Below are positions 27,401 through 39,002 of a stretch of DNA of 64,000 nucleotides, piece by piece. The stretch comes from Mesaphorura yosii (taxonomy: Eukaryota; Arthropoda; Collembola; Poduromorpha; Tullbergiidae), in contig WIXG01000148.1 in assembly GCA_009869945.1 (NCBI GenBank), positions 1 to 64,000 on the forward strand, written 5' to 3'. The notes below the pieces were generated by a model, which ran no database searches, was not told the DNA's origin, and was given only the letters and a program-made list of their open reading frames with translations. The first letter of the stretch is position 1; each line of letters opens with the position of its first letter. The translations under genes were made by a program, and so were the position numbers.

Positions 27401-28545
27401 AAGAATAAGATAATATGGAAAAATGCTGACGCGAAAACTTTAACTTGAGACTTTTGCTGGAAACGCCATTACTAATGCTTTGTTTCATGCCATTCAATGG
27501 AGAAGAGATTATTCTTAAACTTTACTTTGTAAAGTTCAGCCTCGCACGTGTCAGTTGAAAAGCTGTTTCCGCCGCGTCATTAATCCTAATCTACCTTATC
27601 ACTGCACAATGCAATTCATTCGCACAATTGTAAAGAGACCATTCGCCTCGATTTTTGCTGGCCTGATCAGTAGAATCCAATCATCTTTACAACCACGCGG
27701 TTCCGTAGCTATCGGTTGTCTATTCAGGGTGAACTTACCTTGCTCGAGTATTGAGTAAATTGAAATTATCGCCATAATGCAGGAATTGCAGAATTTTTTC
27801 CTTCCTTTCCATCGCAATAATATAGCCTCCACACTGCCTTTCATACCCTGCTTTCAGTGTCGCCTCTATCATCGTCGTGTCATTTATGGCATCTAATTTG
27901 AAAGTGGATTAACACAAGCACGAGTTTCAAACGGGCATTTACGTGGCTACCTCCATAATGAACTTGATACTTGTAAGACGAGCATATTGGGTCAGAGACG
28001 GGACATTTTTGAAGAAACTCAACCAAGCTCGTGTCCAAACTGTCGTCCCAAATAAATGTGAGACACCTTCGAACAAACCAACCGGACGGTCGTGAGAAAG
28101 ACAAGTGCCACTACATTCTGCCAACTTAGGAATTCACTTACTTGAGTGGCCCCATCCTATTGACCGCGTACAGCATGAAATTCCTGGCTTCCGTCCGAAC
28201 CATCATATTTATCGAGAGGTCAAGGGCGAAACCACTGAAAAATAGCATTCATTTGTGCACAGAAATTGCAACATCTTAAAGAAACTGGACAACCTATTTC
28301 GCCCGAATGCATACTGTGGACCTGAAAATAAAATAACAATCACGAAACAAACGCTGCACCACGGAGCAGAGAAGACTTCAGCAAACATCTTCGGTTCCGA
28401 CTTGCAAACTTTTTGCGAATTTTCCGATGAAGTTTCCGAACTCGGACAGCACTACCTGATGGCTGATGCGACACTGATCTCGTTCTCGTCAAAGTACGGA
28501 GATTGATTCATACAAAGCTGAACATCTTGAACCCGAATTCTCAAA
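24420..28545 (-). CDS. divergent ionotropic receptor (iGluR/IR family)
   Basis: Ligand-gated cation channel subunit, chemosensory IR type. Exons 5' to 3': 28545-28456, 28234-28142, 28066-27971, 27264-27157, 27079-26851, 26738-25890, 25813-25602, 25000-24775, 24707-24420; all phases match, about 729 codons. The true start lies further upstream and was not found, so the gene is 5'-incomplete here. Order: N-terminal domain (CLTFIWDDSLDTSL), S1 lobe (HPPGV..GGTEIEMIKVLSSSLNF; YVLREYLDYLDMS), TM1, pore, TM3 (YRASMVAFLTIPL, the SYTANLAAFL equivalent), S2 (KFALYENVRYLQFIR; FAYQKHSALTLTINR..EYDIIDRKIQRFQESGLL), TM4 (YVVFLGTFVSVTVFIAE). The Arg that binds the ligand carboxylate in glutamate receptors is kept (VLRE); the S2 Thr is not evident and the acidic residue is shifted, as is usual in IRs. 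A longer frame overlapping the S2 exon is a shadow. A micro-intron (67 nt) precedes TM4. Confidence 0.9.
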
Positions 28546-29825
28546 CTGAATAAATCAAGAACAAGAACAGTGACAAGCTAATTAGATTTTCACATAAGCA
28601 TCTTCTCACTCCTTAGGCGAATTATGTCCAAGATCGGGAATCATGAAACCTGAATTGATAGGTCTGGGATCTTTATCGAATTGGTTCTCAGGCAGTCAGT
28701 ATGTCGAAATTAAGAGAGTCTAGCAGCATTAATGACACGCATATGCAGAAGGCAGGAAGGTGCATTCAATGAAGGAAAAGTAACATGTAGAAAATCGAAG
28801 ACTGGAGTCCAGATCAATGTTGTCCAAAATTAGTGAACAAAATTGGTTAAACCACCCTCCTCAGGTGGACAAAATGGCCAAAATTAATATTAACAAATTC
28901 TTACGTTGTTTTTGCTCCGACATATGTTTTCGATTACATTTATCCAATAGATCGCTACTGCATTTGTGAAAGTTTTTTGAAAATATCCTGCAGTGTCTCA
29001 TTGGGGAACGCTTCTTTGTTGAAATGGTAATTTCACTAAGCGTGTAGAATTAAAATCGCAATCCGATTCGTGAATTCAGATTTGTGGTCCCTATAAAAGT
29101 ATCACATCTGCTTTCGGAATCATAAAGATAATGTCATCGTAGCATAGCTACTAAAAGGAATAGAGCCTATTTGTGTGCAGTTGTGCCAGTGTCGGAGAAG
29201 TCCGTGTAAGTGCCACATGCCATTAAATTAACTTGCGGGACTAACGATTTTGATGTATTTTCGGGAAAACTTTATAAAATATCCATGATCTGCAAACAAT
29301 CACTCGGCAAAGAGGTAAAGGCTTATAAAGCAGTAGAGTTTGACTTTAAGATCTCATTACAAGGATGATTTGGTATTTATATTCGTTATAACCATAAAAG
29401 ATCTGGCATTTAAAATGTGCTATTTCGCATTTTGTCCATTTCGCCCAATTTTGGAAAGTCGACAGGACAAAATTCAAAAAGTGGACAAATTAACAACACT
29501 GCTCCAGATGCGTCGGATACATAATGGCTATGCGACGAACAAAGAGAGTACGACGAGAGAAGAGTTGAAGATGCCGAAAAATGAGGTCTTATTAGGCGGT
29601 ACGGAAGTTCAAATGAATTGAGAAAAGTGAGGTTTCCAAAGTGACAGCTGGAATCGTCCGGAACTAATCCTGTTATTGCCCAAACGTCCAACTCCTCTGG
29701 TCAACAGGATCACCATTTATTATTGCAGGTTCAGATTTTACAATCCTATCTGCATCTCGGACTGATTACCACCACCAGAAGCCTATGTCGTGCCAGATTA
29801 TGTAGGTATTTTGCACACCAATACA
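28546..29825. other. intergenic or missing 5' exons of the receptor
   Basis: No coding exon could be supported. The signal-peptide exon of the ionotropic receptor may lie here on the minus strand; the RWDD4 promoter and 5' UTR end it on the plus strand. Confidence 0.5.
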
Positions 29826-30667
<842 letters not shown>

Positions 30668-30985
30668 TTGGCAAGCCCCGAATCAAATATTGCCATGTAA
30701 TAATTCGTGCCTCAGGATCCTCAACACTTCTAATTCGATTCAGGATCGTCGTCGTCAACCAAAGAAATCGTAACTAATATACTCATGGGTGCATGATATA
30801 ATTTAATGAAAAATAGTATGGGCATTCAAACGGGTATTTTAAGGCTCCTATCAAAATATAATTCAATGAATGTAGTCTTAGTTAAGATTATTTAGATGGT
30901 TAGGAGCACGAGTAGCGTTAGACTAGAGATAATTTTATTCTACCATTTTTGTAACTTTCACATACAAAATTCGATTATACAAAAG

Positions 30986-30991
30986 AATAAA
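30986..30991 (+). terminator. AATAAA poly(A) signal, RWDD4
   Basis: Canonical hexamer about 320 nt after the RWDD4 stop, in an AT-rich stretch (30668-31031) that otherwise holds nothing recognisable. A TTTATT at 30934-30939 could serve the convergent ERCC8 on the minus strand, so the two 3' UTRs probably overlap. Confidence 0.5.
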
Positions 30992-31031
30992 ATATAATTC
31001 TTTATAATACTCAACAATAATAATAGTTTTG

Positions 31032-32444
31032 TTACAAATCACTAATATCTATTAAGGCGACTTGTCTATTGCTGTGTTCACTATTGCCTTGTAGCCCACT
31101 ACCGTCAAGATTATTTCTAGCTTGGCGTGGCGCGAATACGTTGCATGCTTTCCCGTAACTAAACCCCTTAGTGATAGTTTGATTAAAGGTGAATCCATGC
31201 ACAGTCTGTGGACATTTGATTTTGGCAACAACTTTCGCCACCCCTTCTTTCATGTTGACTAAGTGTAGGTAGTTTGTGTAAGGAATCATGACGATAGGGT
31301 CTTCTGTATTCTCAAACACATAGATTTCCAAATGCTGCAACCTCGGTGCGACATAGTCAAGTACAACTGTTTCTTCTAGGTTGGCATTTGCCGTCGAGAA
31401 TTTATGCAACGTTTTGTCGACTCCGTAGGTGTACAGATAGTGTCCATCTTCGCTGTATTTCAATGAGGAGACATTGTGGCGGTGAGCGGACGGAATCGTT
31501 TTGGAAAGTCGTACTACGTGACAGAAATACATGATGTCAACAAATTTCCCACCTCAAATAGACTCCGAATTCAAACGTACCGACACTAAGGTTCTTATTT
31601 TCATAGCAATTGAGGTAGTTGAATGGGGACCTCAAATCCCACTCAAGCACTTGTCCCAGTTCAGTTCCAACGCTTAAGAGGTGCTCGCTGGTCGTTGAAA
31701 ATCTTAGCGCAGCAGCGAAAGAGTTCAATAGCGTAGCGATGACTTGAATCTCACAACCGATCCTCAGGTCAATTACGCTGACGGTCCTGTTTGTTCGGTT
31801 ACTGGCTGCAGTAGGTAAAATATTAGTACACCCAGCTATTAGAGTGCTATCAATCTAGCATCTAGGGCGTCTATACCATTCGTACCTGCCATAATTGTTT
31901 GCTTCGCGGAACTCACTGTGTGCTTCACGAACTCAGCAAATGTAGGTTCTCCGAAACTACACATTGGCTTTCTGGTTCTATTTGTATCATAGACTTTCAA
32001 GGTTCCAAACCAAGAGCATGTAGAGAACATTCCACTGTCGATATGCCAGAATACTGAGCTCAAAGAATATCGTGGTTTTTCATTCGAACGACCGTCCTTC
32101 ACCATTTCGAAAGACGCGATGCCCTCAGTCTTATCAATTGTCCAACAATCTACAATGCTCCACTGTCCATCTTGGTGTCCAGTGAGCAGACTAAAAGTAT
32201 AGCAATGGTTGCAATTTAGTCACTTATAACTAGCATTTGGCGACTGGCCTAGTGAACTGGTAACTCACTATCTTTCGGATGGGTCGATGTCCATTGCACC
32301 GGCGGATGTACTGAACATGTCGGCAGGCAGCTGAATTGAATTATCATAGTCTAATGCGTAAACTTGTTTCGTTGCTTCTGCACGGCGGAATGCTATTGGG
32401 CTCAAGCCGCCCAGTTGCAAATCGGTATACCGTCGGACAAACAT
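31032..32444 (-). CDS. ERCC8: Cockayne syndrome A (CSA/ERCC8) WD40 protein
   Basis: Substrate receptor of the CUL4-DDB1 ubiquitin ligase in transcription-coupled nucleotide excision repair. Exons 32444-32269, 32190-31886, 31805-31581, 31513-31032 give 395 residues (human 396). Matches over the whole length: start MFVRRYTDL with FRRAEATKQVYALD, blade LLTGHQDG (human LSGGSDG), HIDSGMFSTCSWFGTLKVYD (human HDTGMFTSSSFDKTLKVWD), AHRHNVSSLKYSEDGHYLYT near the C-terminus. The start was chosen because it aligns with the human MLGFLSARQTGL start. An upstream exon ending at a strong donor at about 32535 splices to 20-30 nt before this ATG in a phase that does not continue the frame, so it is most likely 5' UTR. 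The C-terminal tail is shorter in acidic residues than in human. Confidence 0.93.
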
Positions 32445-32534
32445 TGAAACGAACCACGATCTGAAATTGAAAATGAACCACAATTTTAATACCGACTTGG
32501 CACTGTTATTTGCTATATCTACTTGTACTTACCC

Positions 32535-32610
32535 GGAACGTTGGACGAGGTTGATCAAATTCGAAAGCGAATCACTGGAATCATAATGTGCCAACTCCTT
32601 TTCTTCAGTA
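32535..32610 (-). other. probable 5' UTR exon of ERCC8
   Basis: On the minus strand an open stretch ends at a consensus donor (TCCG|gtaagtac, intron start 32534). The first coding exon of ERCC8 has an acceptor (caatttcag) just upstream of its ATG. Phases do not join in frame, so it is read as untranslated. The 5' boundary is uncertain. The stretch from here to 32963 shows nothing else. Confidence 0.45.
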
Positions 32611-32963
32611 TTTGCAAACAGATATCGCACAGATTACACATTAATCAAACGAAGAAACGACTTCACACTTGTGGAGAGATCACATCTATTGTGAAAACCG
32701 AGATGAGAAAGTAGACGATTTTTTGTATGTGCGCTCTCAACAACATGGATGGTACGCTTGTGCAACAAAGAAGTGGACGCACTGATTCTCAATTGTCTCA
32801 ATCATATCAGCAACTGCTTAAATTATCACGCTTGTGTTTAATCAAGTTTAATATACCCATTCAATTAGAACATTCTGATGCACTTATAAGTTGCCCAAAA
32901 GATTATTTGTATGTATAGTGTGAGACCAGTGGGTGGCCAAAAATGTGCCCTTTGATAAGTCGG

Positions 32964-33177
32964 TCAGCAGTTCGAGTTTGACTTGATGTAGGAATTGGCA
33001 ACTTTTGATATTTTAACGTCTTTCAACAAACATGAGGGTATAACGCATTTTCTGCACTCATAATCTGCCCAGTCATTACTTCCTTCTTCAATCCAAGAGC
33101 TGAAACTGCAGCGACAGTATGCGTCGATGATGAACGGATTGCCCATCAGCTCCAATGCAGCTTGCTTGCGACTTGCC
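32964..33177 (-). CDS. terminal coding exon of an unrecognised small Cys-containing protein
   Basis: The minus strand reads 71 codons to a stop at 32964, preceded by an acceptor (ttaattccaag). The peptide has a basic start (ASRKQAALELMGNPFIIDAY) and four closely spaced Cys (YCRCSFSSW..YECRKCVIP). An upstream exon around 33228-33250 (HRNE) is phase-compatible, but no start codon is visible, so the gene is 5'-incomplete. It lies head-to-head with JIP1. The CxC and CxxC pairs could bind zinc; I do not recognise the family. Confidence 0.5.
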
Positions 33178-33867
33178 CTTGGAATTAACAGATTAATCGC
33201 AAACAGTCATTTGCTTGCAATTAATACTCATTGCGATGGATATATTCTAGACATTGTTGTCAAAGTTTGAACAGTTCGCAACATAGAGAAAATGTCAGGG
33301 CTTCATCTATTGGAAGTCAGTTGGGAGTGCAGTTTCGCTTCGGAACTTCACGGTTTGAATTTCAGCAACCTGTATTCATTTGCTATTAGCACAATTACGT
33401 ACATACTATGGTACTGGAGTGAAAAACCTCCTACTCCAGACTGCCAGAAGAAAATCGATGGGAGGAGAAACTTGGGCGGTCAAGTTCATTCGTTTGCGTT
33501 TCGCAGAACGCAACAGGGAAAGCGCTTTCCTGCTTTCACTACTGCTTTCCCCATACACTCACTATAATGAACTATAGAAAAACTCCCAGAATGACGAAGG
33601 CTCCTTTTGCCATGTTCATTCTCCCGATTACGGTGAAGCAAGTACAAATATTGATCTTTGGGTTACACCGTCTACGTTATGCTTTACTGATACGTCGTGT
33701 TTTACAAGCAAAACTTCACAGAGGAAGTATCAAAGTTGGAAATCTGTGGCTTAAATATGTCGTGATTTCCTTTTGCTTCAGTTCCATTATGCGAAATAGT
33801 TTGAAGAGCACAAGTGAAGAAGAAGGAAGGCTGCAATTAATTGGCAACTGAATCCAAAGCAAACATC
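33178..33867. other. intergenic, JIP1 upstream region
   Basis: Two plus-strand frames (33292-33567 and 33567-33851) lack motifs or splice partners and are treated as chance. Probably a shared promoter region for JIP1 and the small minus-strand gene. Confidence 0.45.
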
Positions 33868-36091
33868 ATGGCAGATGCTGAATTTGAACAATTTCGGCAG
33901 TATTTTGACCAACTTCCACAGTATATCAAGGCGCCTGCACAATGTTACACGTAAGTGGGTTTCAAGTTTGGAGTTATGTACTTTTTATCTGCACACCTGT
34001 CATTTTCAACGATCGTTAGATAAGTCTTCTTAAAAAGTCATAGTTGAGAGTCTAAGGATTTTTGGTGCCCATTCCAGCACATTGTACTCAACTCATTTCA
34101 AGCGTATTAAGACATGTTACTTTTCAATGATCCTCGGGTTTTCTTAAAATTGGGGAAAACGCGTAATTGATGATGTTCAAAGACTGCACCAACCGTTAAT
34201 TGTGTGTTTCGGTTACAACCTGTAGGTTAATTCCCAACATAGACTTGGATGCTGAGTCACCAACAAATCCTGAACGAATTCCTTCGATACAAGTTGCAAC
34301 TTCTCATAGCAAAACTGACGCATCACATTCTTCCCAAGTTGTATCTACTGCTTTGGGTTCATATCACAGAACACAAGATTCGAAACAGTACGACGACTCG
34401 TCTTCAGATGAACCATTCGCAGGCGATTTACAGCTTGTCTCAGTTGAGCATGAAGAATCTCGAAATACAGCCAGGCGCAATGAAACGCGAGCTGTTCCAT
34501 CGATAAGAAAGCGACGCAAATTGCCGGAAGTTCCTAAGCGAATTCAAAATGACGGGCTTAAGCCAAACTCACAAGACCATGCGCGAAAATGTACGCATCC
34601 AAATATTTCATATTAACATTAAGGAAATTATAAATTGGCATGTGAAATGTTTCCATTCCAGGGACTCAACCTATCAGGGCGAAGGAAATGTCCCTGGCGG
34701 AAGAACTATTCAATGCTGAGCATTATAACCAGTCACACTGCTCGACCGATAAGAACCAGTCTCTGTGTTGCATGAATTGCAGTCAAACAAGTGACAGTGC
34801 TATTAGCATCGCTGAATCTTCCCCACAGTCCTCGTCATGCAGCAAGTTCCACAATTGCGCTCAAGATCAACCATTTTTTCTACTCAAGTTTAACAATCAC
34901 GGACTATCTCATGGTAAATTACTGAAACTTTGCGTCTTATTTCTGAGAGAATCATCTTTCGTATTTTTTTCCCGATTCCTGCTAAGACGAAGAGAGTTCT
35001 TCAGACTCGGAAAAATATCCAAGTTTTGACTCTGGACATTCAACGGTTCACTCGGATGATGGACTGAAGCACTTTTCATCCCAGCTACTCTCATCCGCGC
35101 ATGGTGGGTCTCGATAATTTAACCACATCGGTCTCAGACCAATGATTATAATTTGTGATACTTAGGATCATTTTCGCCAACGTCTCCAGTCAGTTGCCAA
35201 GTTCCTGCATCGCACTTAGCTGTCCTTGACTCAACGCACAGAGGCTTGCATAAATTTGTCCCAAGACATCACGATGAGATTGAAATCGATATTGGTGATT
35301 TGATCTATGTGCAGAGGGAAGCCGATGATTTGTGGTGTGAAGGTAAGATGCTCAATAATAAAATGAATATATTTGTTCTAATACTCTGATCTCCTGGGTA
35401 CAGGCGTGAATTTGAGGAGTGGCCTACAAGGAATATTTCCTTCAGCTTATGTTGTTGACGTCGAATACAATGACTTTGATCCCTCGGCAAACAAAGTGAA
35501 GATGGAAAGATACGTCGTCAATTATCTGGGCTCCATCGAAACTCTGTATCATAAAGGAAATGAAGTGTTGTGCCAAGCTGTTAAAAAGATTGCTAGTCAG
35601 GACAATTACGTAGCGACGCACGCGCGGGCGTGCATTCTGGAAATTTCAGATCAAGGAATTCACATGGTGGACAAGGGAAAGCTTGTTGTAAGTTTTACAC
35701 GCAGCTTGCTTCGAACTCTGTAACTCCAGAATGACGCCAATTTCTCTTGCAGCCGAATCATGTTCCATGTCACGATTACTTCTACGCTTTGAAGAATGTG
35801 TCATTTTGTGGTTTTCACCCGAATGACCACCGCTACTTCTGTTTCGTCACCAAACATCCGACGTTAAACAGATTCGCATGTCACGTCTTCATGTCGCAAG
35901 ATTCCACCAGGCCCGTTGCAGAAGCTGTCGGGTAATTACATCATGTCTCAATGAACGCGGGAAGAGGTTTTAATATCGTAATGTAGCAAGCTCATACAAG
36001 TTATGTATTTTGATGCAGGCGAGCTTTCCAGCGATTCTATCAAAAGTTTCTCGAGACTGCCTACCCAATCGAGGATATCTACTTGGAGTGA
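33868..36091 (+). CDS. MAPK8IP1: JNK-interacting protein 1 (JIP1 / APLIP1) scaffold
   Basis: Cytoplasmic scaffold for JNK signalling and kinesin-1 cargo adaptor in axons. Exons 33868-33950, 34226-34590, 34662-34913, 34987-35103, 35166-35342, 35404-35687, 35753-35931, 36019-36091 give 509 residues (fly Aplip1 about 490). Domains: disordered Ser-rich N-terminal half; SH3 at about 310-370 ([34 protein letters not shown]); PTB at about 380-495 ([62 protein letters not shown]). The C-terminus EDIYLE, followed by the stop, is conserved and supports kinesin light-chain binding through its Tyr. The JNK-binding RPxxLxL motif of vertebrate JIP1 is not seen; the basic segment [12 protein letters not shown] in exon 2 instead carries a PxxPxR SH3-ligand pattern. 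No frame disruption. Confidence 0.97.
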
Positions 36092-39002
36092 AAGTCTTGT
36101 CATTTTGGAAATTAATGACATATTCTGTGTGCCATGTAAGGGTTGAAGCGTTAGACGAGATTGGCTTCTGTCTCAAACTCCCGATTGAATTTATTGGCTT
36201 CTCAAATTGGATCAAGTCATTTTCATCTTTTTTGCCAACGCCTCCGTTATCGATACACGCTAAAGGCTTTTAAACCTTGTTTAGATGACTGTTGACAAGG
36301 GTACTAGATAAGTAGTTGGTCGACTGATTAGACTGAAAGCGAACAAGTTTCTCAATCAAAACGAACTGTTGTGTGCTAAGAAGTTAAGCAGGCGAGCGAA
36401 AGCTATTTATTTCAGCTTCACACTGTTGCTATCCTCAGAGCATTTGATCATCAAATCTCAACTTTCTTATAGGAGAAGCGCCTCAAATCAAACGTGTCAA
36501 TGTAAACATATTGCAAACTGTGGTGACAATTACTTGAATTTGAAATAAAAAAATATCGATGAAGCTTGAAGTTTTTCTATTTCAAAATTGCAATGTCAAA
36601 TCATAGGTGCGAAAGTGTTTTGACCTTTCGTCCATGTTCAAATGTGAGGCATGTCGAGATTTTTTGATATTCCTATGCTGCAAGTCAAATACCAGAAAAG
36701 TTGCTGCAATTCTAAACGAAATCAGCAGTGTGGAACAACTTAAACGGAGTCATAAAGGGAACCGCCAACTCGGTTCTTGCGAAACATGTGAATAGTATTT
36801 GTTTTAGCATTAGCTTCGGCAGAAATCTGAAGTGCACCGCAAATAAGCTTATTCGAGAAATCGAAGCGCTGCACAAGCCGTCAGGCGCTTCTGTAGCATT
36901 TTCTCTTCAACCGAAGCGATGCGCGCAAAACGCTTAATGGAAATGGAACACGATCGAACAAAATTTCAATTTCAAATATTTCGTGCAGAGAAGCCTGTAA
37001 CAGTCTCCACGAGTCTTCATTTTCGGAATTCATTCGAAGAATTATTCCTATTAGATTCATTTCCTCTTATTCTCTTCCAGGCAGTTGCCACTGCGAAACT
37101 GACTTGTATTTATAGCTTTAAACCCAACCAATCTCAAGCTCGGACCAAACTATCAAAGTATGTCCAAAGCCCAACGAGCACGAAGCACCCAGAATTTCCA
37201 TTGAAGACGGAGCTGGCTTCCTAAAAGCTTCAGAGAAGAAGAAATAGCGCTGGTTTAGTTTCCAATGCAAAAGATGGACATGCTAGAAACTACGTCACTG
37301 GTGAACTGGAAGCTGGATGCGATTCTGGTCATCGTCTGCCATAAAACGCACACAAATGAGGAGAGGAATAAAGTGAAATCAATTTAATTCTGTTAAGTGT
37401 AGACAATATATTCCTTTGCTTCGCTTGTTAATGACACGTCGTGCCAGCACATTCACCACGATTCATGGGCCATGAAAAGTGTTAAGTTTGAATGAAATCC
37501 GGTTGAAAGGTTGAGACAAGCAGGTACGGCTAGCAAACATGCACTGGATAATATCGACATTCATACGGCAGACCTTTAAATTTTTCCATTTGCTCTTTCT
37601 CATCGTGTGCTCCCAAGAGGGAAATCAAAGAGAACACAACCACAACACAGGGCACGATGTGATGCATGCAATTGGATCTGGTCGGGTTTTGCCAGTAGCC
37701 GTGAGCCGATACAGAAGTAGATAAGCTGTTCCTCAGGTTACTCATACGAAATGGACAGTGCTCGATTGATAACAAGGAAAATAATGATGAACAAATCTCT
37801 TTTCTTTTACACTTTTTCAGTTTTCATGCACGCCAATATACCGGTTTGGTTCATCTTTGCGTCTGCGGACTTTTATGAGGTGAAAGTAAACGCCGGAGAT
37901 GTCTTCTATTAAGAATGAATGACTACTCGAATGAATGAATGGAAGTTGAATATTTTCAGACATTGTGTGGAAATGTGGGCTCTGAATTCGTTTGAAAAGG
38001 GCAAGCTTATGGAACGTGGCTGAATTAAGTCAAACGTCGGTGTTTATTTCTTGGCATCATCATGAATAGACACTGAAAACGAAGAGCTGCTGTTTTAGCT
38101 CATCAATCTTCCACGATTTTCTTTCTTCTTCTTGAAAAGGTAGCCGTGCTATTCCAGAAATGAAGCTTATTGCTGAAACTCTGTCTCTTTTTACCTTTAC
38201 GGACAACCAAGCCGTGTCCTTGAGCTTGTCGCTACCAATTCCAATGAGTAATTAGCAGATGGACGTGTCAGACTGTAGTTCCTAGTTTTTGTGTCAGGTG
38301 CGTGACTCAACTGTGCAAGGGCCGCATCAATGGATTAAGAACGAAGATCAATTTGTTCTATGTTACACAGAGACCATTTCAGCAGTTCTTCCAAACAATT
38401 ACACTTTAATGCTACCACCCAATCACTACCGGGACTTTCCACCGAACGTGCTTAAAGTTGAATTGAGTAGTTGATGGAGCAGGTAGTCCCCGAAATCATT
38501 TCCAACCCCTGAACAAACATATGCCTTTGTTCCAAGCTCAGAACAAGTACTTGTTGCTTTCTTTGGTCCTGCATAGAAAAGCATTCCGGAAAAGTACCAC
38601 CAGCCATGGAATGATCATGGTATCATATTAATGGAGATACAAGAATTGCTAGATGCTTCGATATTCGATGCGAGTAGGAAGCGACTTCTGAGCAAGTGTG
38701 AAGATGATGGTGTTGGTCGTGGTTGTAGCGCACATTCGCACCCATTCACGGTACATTATTCTAGAATTGTACGTCATTGCACGCGCCATGTTGGATAGCT
38801 TGGCTGTAGTGCCATAAATGAAGCCATTTCAGTTTCAGAAGTCTCGCCTAGCGCAAGGGCTGGTTTTCTGTCTGCAATCCTCGAACATCTATTCATAACT
38901 GATCCGAATTTTATCTCATACTTTTCTATTATTAAGCTTAAATTTAAGCAGGCTGCATTTAAAGGATAGTCGTTTTGTTGAACAGATTAAAATAAAAGGA
39001 AA
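36092..39002. other. gene-poor interval between JIP1 and tryptophan hydroxylase
   Basis: Includes the JIP1 3' UTR (AATAAA near 36545) and the promoter of the hydroxylase gene. Two overlapping small frames at 37.5 kb with signal-peptide-like starts are listed separately. No other gene recognised. Confidence 0.5.
37530..37667 (-). CDS. candidate short secreted peptide with C-terminal Cys loop
   Basis: 45 codons from ATG to stop. The start MHHIVPCVVVVFSLISLLGA is a textbook signal peptide; the remainder is acidic-basic and ends LPYECRYYPVHVC. Two cysteines with seven residues between them at the very C-terminus recall disulfide-looped invertebrate neuropeptides (allatostatin C, elevenin, CCAP), but it matches none of their consensus sequences and no dibasic cleavage site precedes it. 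A 61-codon plus-strand frame (37539-37724) over the same DNA also begins with a hydrophobic segment, so one or both are likely chance. No function assigned. Confidence 0.25.
   Translation of the reverse strand: MHHIVPCVVVVFSLISLLGAHDEKEQMEKFKGLPYECRYYPVHVC

Noticed and set aside
27939-28124. Frame reading GLFEGVSHLFGTTVWTRAW as the third receptor exon
   Set aside because: It would need a 31-nt intron. The neighbouring phase with acceptor ttcgaag gives a 75-nt intron and the IR-like WDDSLDTSLVEFL.
38900-39002. Possible upstream start for TPH
   Set aside because: No in-frame ATG upstream; the ATG at 39003 in good context begins a plausible N-terminus.
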